A stretch of DNA of 64,000 nt from Aquisphaera giovannonii (GTDB lineage Bacteria; Planctomycetota; Planctomycetia; Isosphaerales; Isosphaeraceae): assembly GCF_008087625.1 (NCBI RefSeq), contig NZ_CP042997.1:4588001-4652000 (forward strand), read 5' to 3'. The notes under the pieces were generated by a model. That model worked only from the letters and a program-made list of their open reading frames with translations. It had not been told where the DNA came from and did no database searches. The translations under genes were made by a program, and so were the position numbers. This document shows, piece after piece, positions 50,491 through 57,705 of this stretch; the stretch's first letter is position 1; every line of letters starts with the position of its first letter.

Positions 50491-50584
50491 CCCCGCGTCC
50501 CGGCGGCCCCGCACCGCCGCGGCACCCCGCCGGTCTTCGATCGTGCGCTCGGCGGTGCGGGGCCGCCTGGCTCGGCCGCCGGGC
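50485..50584 (+). repeat. decayed attC site after cassette 27
   Basis: Boxes AGCTGAC (50485) and GCCGGGC (50578), 100 nt in total. Arms GGCCCCGCACCGCCGCGG / CTCGGCGGTGCGGGGCCGCC are well kept, while the boxes are dead. Confidence 0.72.
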
Positions 50585-50598
50585 GGCGTGGAGGGTGC

Positions 50599-51174
50599 AT
50601 GGGGCTCGGCATGTCGTACCAGGCAAACCCCGAGGGCTGCGGCCTGATCGAGCGAGCCCGCCTTGACACGGAGCTCGGCGGGATGCTCCACCGACTCCCG
50701 GCGCCTGCCCCGCGAGTGAGGACCTGTGGGGAGACGTTCGCGACCTGGCCCGCCGCCATCCCGGGCCGGAGGCGCGGAACTGCGACCTGGGCCGGTGGTG
50801 GGACAAGTTCCATCACCTCCTGTCCGCGAACCGCCGGGACGGCACCCGGCCGCACGCCGACGGGCTGCTCGACAGGGCCGTCCGCGGGGGCGCCCCCATC
50901 GCCGCGCACGCGAGGGCGACGCAGGGCCCTCCGATCCGGTACGTCACCCCCGGCCGAGGCGGAGGGCATCGCGGACCTGCCCGGCCGTCTGACGGTCGAG
51001 ACGATCCGGGCGCGCCATTCGCCCCCGGACATGCAGGCGGGCTGCGTCTGCAAGTTGGTGGCCGGCCGCGAGGACTCGGACCGGGAAGCCCCGCCCGGGT
51101 ATTTCGAGGCCTTGCGGCGGTTCTGTCGGGAGGTGAGCGGGCGAGACGAGTGCGTCCTCGTCTGCCTGGACTGA
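50599..51174 (+). pseudogene. cassette 28: DUF1877-like gene with two compensating frameshifts
   Basis: The start MGLGMSYQANPEGCGLIERA and the end GYFEALRRFCREVSGRDECV-LVCLD are in one frame and match the two ends of DUF1877 (YfbM-like) proteins. The middle of that frame is nonsense. Between about 50715 and 50945 the frame one base earlier reads DLWGDVRDLARRHPGPE, CDLGRWWDKFHHLLSANRRD, GLLDRAVRGGAPIA and PPIRYVTP, the expected central part of the family. The gene therefore shifts by one base near 50710 and back near 50945. Either it is a pseudogene or there are two sequencing errors. No stop interrupts it. Confidence 0.72.
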
Positions 51175-51277
51175 GGGGCGAGGGCCCCGGGCCGGCATCG
51201 GGCCGGGATGAACCCCGCACCGGCGTCGCGGCCTCCCGGGCGGCGAGGGTCCTCGGGGGAGGGGAGGTGAGAAACCG

Positions 51278-51742
51278 ATGAAGCACGACACGCTCGGCGA
51301 GATCCAGCGGCTCGAAGGGGGCATCTTCGACGGCGTCGCGACGGTCCGCCTCGGCCGACGCGACATCAAGATCCAGATGAGCTGCGACGACCAGCCTTTC
51401 GAGACCACGCTGGAGCTCGCCGCCGACGTCGCCCGGCGCCTTCCGGAGCTCGACGAGGACGCCAAACGGGTCGCCGTCGCCGACCTGCGCGAGGTCTACA
51501 ACAACGGCTGGAATCGGTACGACGAGGTCCAGGAGGACGGCTCCCTCGAGGCGGTCTCGAATCCGCCGCTGTCGGAGGCCGAATTCGAGGCACGGTTGTC
51601 GCTGGATGCCGTCAACGTCACTGGCGATTCCATGCTCGAGTTCTTCTATGACGACCGGGGGATGTTCTGGGGCCACGCCGTCGTCGTCCGTTCGTCGAGC
51701 GGCGTCGATCTCCGCGAGGCCCATGCGGAGTTGTTCGGCTAG
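51278..51742 (+). CDS. cassette 29: DUF2262 family protein
   Basis: A 154-residue protein. The DUF2262 pattern is visible in LGEIQRLEGGIFDGVATVRL, GRRDIKIQMSCDDQ, ELAADVARRLPELDEDAKRV, AVADLREVYNNGWNRYDE and EFFYDDRGMFWGHAVVVRSS. The domain is widespread, often in toxin-immunity contexts, without known biochemical activity. GGAGGGGAGG lies upstream of the ATG. Cassette borders on both sides are strongly decayed. Confidence 0.78.
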   Translation: MKHDTLGEIQRLEGGIFDGVATVRLGRRDIKIQMSCDDQPFETTLELAADVARRLPELDEDAKRVAVADLREVYNNGWNRYDEVQEDGSLEAVSNPPLSEAEFEARLSLDAVNVTGDSMLEFFYDDRGMFWGHAVVVRSSSGVDLREAHAELFG

Positions 51743-51887
51743 GACGGGTCGCGGGAGCCTGGATCATGCCACGCCTCGGGGCCGGCGACAACCCGCGACC
51801 GCGCGGCCCTCGGCCGGCGGGATGATCCGGCAGGGGCCGGCCCCTGCGGGGCGTGATCCCGGTGCGCCGCGAGACCGTCCCGCGGCG

Positions 51888-51968
51888 CATTCCCGCACCA
51901 CCGCGACGGTCTCTCTGCTATGATCGAGCCCTCGGCGGTACGGGCCCGCCGACGCTGGGCGTGGAGCG
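51888..51968 (+). repeat. attC remnant before the last cassette
   Basis: CCCGCACCACCGCGACGG and CCTCGGCGGTACGGGCCCGC are the eroded arms, and GGCGTGGAGCGG marks the former second box. The loop still holds TGCTATGAT at 51916-51924. This is the most distal recognisable site. Confidence 0.6.
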
Positions 51969-51982
51969 GTGGGAGGGGAACG

Positions 51983-52297
51983 ATGAAGATCATGGCATTC
52001 GTGCTGCTGCTCCTGGCGGTCGCCTGCCTCGGCGGGGGGCGGGGGACGGAGGTCAGCTACGTCCCGGAGGAGGGGTTCGTCCCCAGCAAGGAGGTGGCCA
52101 TCAAGATCGCCGTCGCGGTCTGGGAGCCAATCTACGGCGCCGAGAAGATCGCCGCGGAGGAGCCGTACCGGGCGACCCTGGCCGACGGCGTCTGGACCGT
52201 CGAGGGCTCGCTGCCGGAAGGCTCCAAGGGCGGGGTGGCCCTCGCCAGGATCTCCAGGAAGGACGGGCGGATCCTGCGCGTGATCCACGGGAAGTGA
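51983..52297 (+). CDS. cassette 30: exported NTF2-fold immunity-type protein
   Basis: A 104-residue protein with a short hydrophobic leader (MKIMAFVLLLLAVACLGGG, which could be a lipobox VACL or signal peptide). The mature part VPSKEVAIKIAVAVWEPIYG, AEKIAAEEPYRATLADGVWT, VEGSLPEGSKGGVALARISR and DGRILRVIHGK matches the NTF2-fold immunity (Imm-NTF2 type, YbbC-like) domain. Such proteins protect against polymorphic toxins. GGGAGGGG is 5-10 nt upstream. It is probably the last gene of the array. Confidence 0.82.
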   Translation: MKIMAFVLLLLAVACLGGGRGTEVSYVPEEGFVPSKEVAIKIAVAVWEPIYGAEKIAAEEPYRATLADGVWTVEGSLPEGSKGGVALARISRKDGRILRVIHGK

Positions 52298-52535
52298 TGC
52301 GACGCGCCTCGGCGTAGGACCGCGGCGGCATCGTCGTCGCGCCCATCCGGCTACCGGCGGGTTCCCTACGGTGGGACGGCGACGGGACCGGCCGGCCGTG
52401 GGAGGCCCCGTGCGTTTGCCGGGCGGTCCGGCCGGTCCGGCCCTCGGAGGGCGCGGCGCGGCCGAGGGCGGATGAGACGGGCGTCGCGGGTGCGTGTCCG
52501 GTCCGACGGGGTTGGGTGCCTGGGAGTTCGGGGCG

Positions 52536-53129
52536 ATGGCTCGATCGGTTCCCGAGGATATCGCATCGATCCCCCACTGGGCGCGGGTGGCCTTCGCCGC
52601 CCGGTGCTCGCGGAACGTCCTGCCGCTGTTCGAGAGGTTCTGGCCCGACGCCGAGCCGAGGCGGCGGGAGCCACTCCTGTCGGCGACCCGGCTCGCGGAG
52701 CGATCCGCCCAGGAAGGACGGCCGGCCCCCGGCTTGAAGGATGCGATCGTCGGTTCGGTCACGACGGCCGGTGCGGCCCTCTTGCCGACCTATGGGATGT
52801 CGTCGGGCGACGAGCCCCTCCCGGCCGGCGAGCACGCCTGCCATGTCGCCTCGTTCGCCGCCAAGTCCGCGGAATGGGCGGCCAACGCCGCCCGGGAGGC
52901 TCCCTCCGGCTCCGCGGACGCGGCCCTGGAGGCTTACACCTGGGCCAGGGACGCGGCCCACGCGGCCGAGGCGGTGGACGTGCTGGCCCGGCTGCGAGGC
53001 GACTTCGCCGGGCTCGTTCGCGTCGCGACGCGGGGGCGATGGGCCGACGACACGCCCGTGCCGCCTTCGCTGTTCGAGCTGCTGGCCGAGGATTCCGACG
53101 AGAAGCCGTGGTGGGCCTTCTGGCGGTGA
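52536..53129 (+). CDS. conserved planctomycete hypothetical protein
   Basis: A 197-residue, Ala-rich, helical protein beginning MARSVPEDIASIPHWARVAF. It has AARCSRNVLPLFERFWPDAE, ARLAERSAQ-type helix, CHVASFAAKSAEWAANAARE and ends SDEKPWWAFWR. Proteins with the WARVAFAARCxRxVxPLFxxFWP opening are multi-copy in this lineage. The function is unknown. No attC is recognisable next to it, so I place it outside the integron, though an ancient cassette origin cannot be excluded. Confidence 0.7.
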   Translation: MARSVPEDIASIPHWARVAFAARCSRNVLPLFERFWPDAEPRRREPLLSATRLAERSAQEGRPAPGLKDAIVGSVTTAGAALLPTYGMSSGDEPLPAGEHACHVASFAAKSAEWAANAAREAPSGSADAALEAYTWARDAAHAAEAVDVLARLRGDFAGLVRVATRGRWADDTPVPPSLFELLAEDSDEKPWWAFWR

Positions 53130-53321
53130 GCGGGTTGCCCCGCCCGGCGTCGCCGCGGACCTGGCCCGACGCGGCGCGTTGCGGTCTCGTCGGGCACGTC
53201 CTCGGAGGGACGGGCTCGCCGAGGCGGGTGTCGGGACGCGTGGCCCGTCGAGGGGAAGGGCGCGTGCCAGGCCGTCGGCGGCCTGCAATTCGCCCCCAGC
53301 CGCGTCGAGGGCATCGCCGAC

Positions 53322-53654
53322 GTGGCCGAGGTGGCCGTGTACCCGGATCGCCCGGAGCGGCTCTCGGCCGAGCGGTGGCTGTCCTTCCGCTTCGACGACC
53401 TCGTCGCGTGGCCTTCCCCCGCCTTCGTCCGGAAGGCGCTCGCCCGGCTCGGGTGGCGGCCGCGCTGGCTGCCCGTCGGCGAACGCGACTGGTTCCACCG
53501 GCCCTCGGAGCGGTTCCTCCGCTTCTTCACGCAACCTCGGGTCACCGCCTATCTGCCCGACGAGCCGAGGGAGACTGACTATGGGAGCACGCTCTTCCGT
53601 CGCATCCAGGAGGTTATGCTGGAAGGCGGCTTCAACTCCTGGGATCTGGGGTAA
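53322..53654 (+). CDS. hypothetical protein, probably 5'-truncated
   Basis: The readable part is 110 residues from a GTG: VAVYPDRPERLSAERWLSFR, FDDLVAWPSPAFVRKALARL, ERDWFHRPSERFLRFFTQPR and YGSTLFRRIQEVMLEGGFN. The frame is open back to 53130, and codons just upstream (LQFAPSRVEGIADV) also look coding, but no good start codon or ribosome binding site exists there. The N-terminus has probably been lost. I recognise similar planctomycete hypotheticals but no function. Confidence 0.55.
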   Translation: MAEVAVYPDRPERLSAERWLSFRFDDLVAWPSPAFVRKALARLGWRPRWLPVGERDWFHRPSERFLRFFTQPRVTAYLPDEPRETDYGSTLFRRIQEVMLEGGFNSWDLG

Positions 53655-53661
53655 ACCGCCG

Positions 53662-54114
53662 ATGAGATTGCGGTTCTCCATCGCCGACCTCCTCTGGCTG
53701 GCCGCGGGCTGCGCCGGCGTGCTCGCGGTGCTGCGGTGGGCGGGCTACGTGGGGGCCCTGCTGGCGGCCCCGTTCCTCGCCGCCGGCGTGACGGGTCGCC
53801 TCATGCGGGGCGTGTCGGCCCCGGCGTTCGTACGCTGGGCGGTCTCGACGCTGGCCGCCTCCGGCACCCTGATCGGCGTGTGGCTCGCAGACCCCGGGCC
53901 GCATGGCCCGAGGCCGTTCGATCCGGTGATCGGCACCTTGAACATCGCCGCCTCCGGGGTGATCGCCGCGGCCACCGCGGAGGCCTGGTTCGCGATCCGT
54001 CGGGAGCTCGTGCAGTCGCTGGGCGGGATGTTCGCTCGACGTCCGGATGAGGCCCGAGGTCGCGCCGGCGTCTCACCGAGCGATCCGGAGGACCCGCCCG
54101 CGGCGTCGCGTTGA
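53662..54114 (+). CDS. membrane protein of unknown function
   Basis: A 150-residue protein beginning MRLRFSIADLLWLAAGCAGV, with about four hydrophobic segments (GYVGALLAAPFLAAGVTG, FVRWAVSTLAASGTLIGVWL, LNIAASGVIAAATAEAWFAI) and a hydrophilic Pro-rich C-terminus. The (F/R)SIxDLLWL opening is frequent on planctomycete membrane proteins. It starts 7 bp after the preceding gene and may be co-transcribed. Confidence 0.68.
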   Translation: MRLRFSIADLLWLAAGCAGVLAVLRWAGYVGALLAAPFLAAGVTGRLMRGVSAPAFVRWAVSTLAASGTLIGVWLADPGPHGPRPFDPVIGTLNIAASGVIAAATAEAWFAIRRELVQSLGGMFARRPDEARGRAGVSPSDPEDPPAASR

Positions 54115-54602
54115 CTTCGATCGCCGGCCAATCGTGGAGGACCGGCCTTGGCCGAACCGCGGGGGCCACAGGCTGGACCTCCGCATGGCTGCGGCGGGGC
54201 CTCAAGCGATCCGCTCGGCTGCCCCGGCTCGAAGGACGAGCCCGCGCACCTCGCACGGTCCGAGGCGATCCCGTGGCGTCGCTGCGCTCCCGCCACAGCC
54301 ACCCGGACGGTCTGGCGCACCGGCGCCCGGGCCAGGTCGCCGGATGCGTGAACCGGGGCCGGCACGCCCCCGGGTGGCTGCGGCAGAGCCGGAGGCGATG
54401 CCGCGGGATCGCCCCGGCTTGCGGGCGAGCCCGCGCCCTTCGCGCCCGCCTCGGCGATCCTGCCACTTCGCGAGGAGGACGGGGCGAGCAACACCGCCAT
54501 CGGTTAGGCATCCCAATTGCTTCTGGAAGTTGCCATTCCGCGACGGCCAGTGAAGGGGCCCCAAGGCCCAGCCGTTGCAAGGTATCCAACGAGGCAATCA
54601 CG
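54115..54602. repeat. intergenic region with family-B inverted repeat pair
   Basis: No gene is seen. Arms at 54261-54306 (CGAGGCGATCCCGTGGCGTC...) and 54369-54413 (CGGGTGGCTGCGGCAGAGCC...) are inverted copies of the repeat also present at 17848-17960 and 33769-33997. The AT-richer stretch at 54500-54600 precedes the small lipoprotein gene and likely has its promoter. Confidence 0.55.
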
Positions 54603-54815
54603 ATGCTCAAGTCCAGGACTCCTCTCGTGTACGCGTTCCCCGTGCTGCTCGGCTCGCTGCTGCCGCTGGCGGGCTGCCAGGAAGGGCCGGCCGAGCGTGC
54701 GGGCAAGCAGGTCGACAACGCGGCGAAGGACGTGCGTGATACGGTCAACCCGCCCAAGGGGCCGGTCGAGGCGGCCGGTCGCAAGATCGACGACGCCACG
54801 CACGGCAACCCGTGA
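54603..54815 (+). CDS. small lipoprotein
   Basis: A 70-residue protein: MLKSRTPLVYAFPVLLGSLL then the lipobox PLAGC, followed by a short Lys/Asp-rich helix (ERAGKQVDNAAKDVRDTVNP) and AAGRKIDDATHGNP. The mature part has the periodicity of small entericidin-like or colicin-release-type lipoproteins, but the resemblance is only general. A GAGG-containing spacer precedes the ATG. Confidence 0.7.
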   Translation: MLKSRTPLVYAFPVLLGSLLPLAGCQEGPAERAGKQVDNAAKDVRDTVNPPKGPVEAAGRKIDDATHGNP

Positions 54816-55402
54816 CGGTTGCATTGGTATGGCGGGGTCGGGGCAGGGGGCAGGGCCCCAGCGATGGGCGACCCGGCGGCGGCCATGCCCCGGTCGGGAC
54901 GCCCCCGTTGGCCGGGGCGCCCCCGGCCCGATCAACCGATGTGATGAATCGGCTCCAGCCCGCCGTCGGGCCTCCCGGTCGAGGCCCATCTAACCCCGTC
55001 CGACCATTCGCGACGTGGGCGATGCCACGCGCGTGACCATCCATCGCGGCCGGGTCGATCGCCTCAGGGCGTTTCCAACCCCTCGCCGCGCGAGTCATCA
55101 CATGCGCATTGGCGGCGTCGAGGCGGGGGAATTCCCCCGCCTCGACGCCGCAGATGTGTCGAGGAGACTGAGGCGGACGGTTCAAGGATGAGCCGGGCCG
55201 CCGGAATCGACCGGGGGCGAGCCCTCCGTGCGCCGGGACGCCCCGGGCGGAACCATCGCTGGCAGGCCATCCGTCACCTCGCCTTCTCCGCGGTCCTTGC
55301 TCCGGCGTCCTGACGACGAGAGGTCGATCGGGATGGCATGCTCGGTGCGTAGGGGCCCGGCGTGCCGCGGGCGGTACCCAGGCCGTTGGACTTCGTCGCC
55401 AG
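54816..55402. other. intergenic region with a 40-nt perfect palindrome
   Basis: No gene is supported in 587 bp between the small lipoprotein (rightward) and the DUF2961 gene (whose 3' end is at 55403). The only clear feature is the palindrome at 55112-55151, listed separately. Confidence 0.4.
55112..55151. terminator. perfect 40-nt palindrome, possible bidirectional terminator
   Basis: Two 18-nt arms (GCGGCGTCGAGGCGGGGG and its exact reverse complement) flank AATT. It lies between two converging transcripts. There is no U-run on either side, so an intrinsic terminator is plausible but not proven; a protein-binding or REP-like role is also possible. Confidence 0.5.
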
Positions 55403-57565
55403 TCAGGAAGGAGCCGGCGTGCGCACGTAGCAATGCGCCTCGTACCGGATCTCGCTCCACGCTTGGGGCGGGATGGGATGGCCGGGGAAGAGGGGGCGGC
55501 TCACGGGCGTGAAGCGGATGCGGACCCGGATGGACCTCCGCCCCTGCGTGGCGGAGAGGGGCAGGAGGAACTCGTCCTCGCGGAGGCGGCGGTTGGAGGT
55601 CTGGGCGATGTGCTGCGGGCCTTCCAGCTCGCCCTTCGGGTTGGAGTAGACGCAGGTGTTCGAGCCGGCCAGGTACCACGTCCCGGCCGGCTGCCAGGCG
55701 GGCTTGCCGGGGGCGGTCGCGTCCGCGACGTCCACCTCGGCACGCTGGTCGGGGTAGGCGTAGTCCAGGCGGCGGCGGAGCATCACGCCGGCATTCGCCG
55801 GGTCGAGGCGGAGGGTGAACTCGGAGGTCCCCGTCGTGGTCCGTCCGCGCTCCCGCTGCGCGGGGAAGATTTCCTCGCCGTGCAGGTGGTCCACGCCCCG
55901 CTCGAACCGCGAGACGATCTCGTACGGGGCCGAGGCGTCGGGCGAGCGGTAGCCGTGCGCGTGCTCGGACTCGGGGTCGCCGACCGCCAGGGAATCGGTG
56001 CGGACGAGCGTCGCGCCCGGGCGGCCGTACCAGTAGGTCAGGGTCTCGTAATGCTCCGCGGACTCGTTCGTGCCGCCGGGCTCCAGGGTGATGCGCGCGT
56101 TCCGGCCGAACGGCATCAGGTCGGGGAGCAGGAAGCGGTAGGCCGATTCGATGAGGTCCTCCGGCTCCTTCGCGTGGGCGGCGTCGATCGCGCCGACGGG
56201 GTGGCCGGCGAGGGGTAGGGTCATGTTGCGGCCGCCCCAGTAGTCGCCGCCCCCGCCCCACTCCTCGGTGCCGGTCCCCTGCGCCTGGGGCGACTCGGCG
56301 TCGTCGAAATAGAACCGCGGGTCGCCCTCCAGCGTGGTGAGGGCCGCCCGGTGCGAGAAGATGAACGAGGTCCCGACGAGGTGCCCGGACCAGTCGCCGC
56401 CTCCTTCCGCCCGCGTCGTGTCCAGGAGCGTCAGGTCGCGGCCGGGCTCGGGCGTCGGGTGGTCGCGGTACGTCGCGTGGAAGTATGCCAGGCGATCGGC
56501 CGGATCCGAGAGGCCCGACCATCGCACGGACCAGCGCACGTCGGCCACGGGATCCGGCCCGCCGACGAGCTCCATCCGCGCCGTGCGGAAGAAGGGCATC
56601 GGGAAGACGCAGGCCAGGCTCACGCGATCGGCGTCGAACCGGACGGAGGCCGGGAAGGCCTTCACGAGGTACTCGCGGCCGTCGCGGTTGTAGAGCGTCC
56701 CGGCGCCGAAGAAGAGCGCGACGGGCGCGTCGGCGGACGGCTCGGCCCGGTCGTCCCAGGTGATCCGCAGCCGCGACCGGCCCAGCGCGAGGGCCCGGGA
56801 TCGCGGGGCGCTCAGCGTGATCGCGCGGACCGTCGCGGGGCCGGCGGGCAGGCCGGCAAGGGCCAGGGGCTTGCCGGGTTCGAGGTCGGCTCCGCCCGAC
56901 ACTTCGGACTGGCCGGCATCCGGTGCGAGTTCGTCGGCGGATCGCCTCAGGAGCGCGAGCACGTCCGCGGCCGGCGGCGTGGCGAAGTCCCACGACCGGA
57001 TCGGGGTCGAGAGCCTCATCCCCGGCACGAACCGCTGGAAGATGTAATAGCCCGTGCCGTAGTGCGTGCGGCCATAGGCGAGGCGATAGGACCTCTCGAA
57101 GGGGATCGGCACCCACGACAGGTCCGCGCCCTTCGTGGCGGCCCAGGTGAAGGCGAGGGGCTCCGGGAACAGGTGCGAGGGGAGGAACGTGGCGTCCGGG
57201 TCGGGATGCAGCGGGTCGGCCGTGCTGGACTCGCGGACGACGCGGCGGACGCCGTCGACCTCGTGCGTCCACGGGCTGCCGTGCCAGTGGTTGAACCGCG
57301 TGAAGCAGACCAGCCCCGGGCCGGCCAGGTCCAGCGCGACGTTGGCGTCGTCGGCCTCCTGGTAGAGGAAGTGGCTGGCGTCGGCCCCCTCGTTGCCGCC
57401 CACGCGGTCGTAGGTGCTGCGCATGTAGGCCCGCACGCCCGTCCGCAGGAGCGGCCAGCGCCCCCACTGGCGGATGGCGTCCAGGCCGACGGGGATGGCC
57501 GGCGGGTCGTCGGCATGGGCCCGGGGCGTGACGACGAGCAAGATGAGAGCGTAGATCAGCTGCAT
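55403..57565 (-). CDS. exported DUF2961 domain protein
   Basis: A 720-residue protein with a signal peptide (MQLIYALILLVVTPRAHA). The DUF2961 domain is recognisable by FTRFNHWHGSPWTHEVDG, PFERSYRLAYGRTHYGTGYY, FPMPFFRTARMELVGG, and the late segments QAQGTGTEEWGGGGDYWGGR and NESAEHYETLTYWYGRPGAT. DUF2961 proteins have a double jelly-roll-like fold; some members cleave difructose or arabinan-type glycans, so a secreted glycoside hydrolase is plausible. A C-terminal accessory beta domain follows. The ATG at 57565 directly precedes a good signal peptide. The region upstream contains a dispersed palindrome (57589-57658). Confidence 0.85.
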   Translation of the reverse strand: MQLIYALILLVVTPRAHADDPPAIPVGLDAIRQWGRWPLLRTGVRAYMRSTYDRVGGNEGADASHFLYQEADDANVALDLAGPGLVCFTRFNHWHGSPWTHEVDGVRRVVRESSTADPLHPDPDATFLPSHLFPEPLAFTWAATKGADLSWVPIPFERSYRLAYGRTHYGTGYYIFQRFVPGMRLSTPIRSWDFATPPAADVLALLRRSADELAPDAGQSEVSGGADLEPGKPLALAGLPAGPATVRAITLSAPRSRALALGRSRLRITWDDRAEPSADAPVALFFGAGTLYNRDGREYLVKAFPASVRFDADRVSLACVFPMPFFRTARMELVGGPDPVADVRWSVRWSGLSDPADRLAYFHATYRDHPTPEPGRDLTLLDTTRAEGGGDWSGHLVGTSFIFSHRAALTTLEGDPRFYFDDAESPQAQGTGTEEWGGGGDYWGGRNMTLPLAGHPVGAIDAAHAKEPEDLIESAYRFLLPDLMPFGRNARITLEPGGTNESAEHYETLTYWYGRPGATLVRTDSLAVGDPESEHAHGYRSPDASAPYEIVSRFERGVDHLHGEEIFPAQRERGRTTTGTSEFTLRLDPANAGVMLRRRLDYAYPDQRAEVDVADATAPGKPAWQPAGTWYLAGSNTCVYSNPKGELEGPQHIAQTSNRRLREDEFLLPLSATQGRRSIRVRIRFTPVSRPLFPGHPIPPQAWSEIRYEAHCYVRTPAPS

Positions 57566-57588
57566 GGCGAGAGACGACCAATCCCCAT

Positions 57589-57658
57589 AAGAGCCGGCTC
57601 CGCCCGGCGACCGGTCGAGCCAGGGCCGGCGGGGTCGCCGGACGGAGCCGGCTCCCAC
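57589..57658. repeat. dispersed palindromic repeat
   Basis: Arms AAGAGCCGGCTCCGCCCGGC... and ...GCCGGACGGAGCCGGCTCCC-AC, same family as 36925-36996, between the Fe-ADH stop and the DUF2961 start. Confidence 0.72.
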
Positions 57659-57705
57659 GGGGCCCATTCGCCTCCCGGCGATGGTCCGTTCTCGACGAGG
57701 TCCCT

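Larger units (their letters stand above)
37476..52300. mobile_element. chromosomal integron: intI, attI and an array of gene cassettes
   Basis: The element consists of an integron integrase on the minus strand, an attI-like site just upstream of it, and a single-direction (plus strand) array of small genes. Each gene is followed by a site with outer boxes GCCTAAC / GTTAGGC and a long inner stem. About 20 attC sites are recognisable, most 99-102 nt long and very alike, as in sedentary chromosomal integrons rather than mobile ones. Sites are canonical from 38.9 to 43.4 kb and increasingly decayed from 43.6 to about 52 kb. The right border is therefore approximate. Cassette genes nearest intI look lower in GC than the flanking chromosome. 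Confidence 0.9.

Noticed and set aside
39273-50584. Regularly spaced repeats of about 100 nt considered as a CRISPR array
   Set aside because: The repeats are long inverted structures with GTTAGGC boxes separated by whole genes of 200-550 bp. They lack short uniform spacers and cas genes; they are attC sites.
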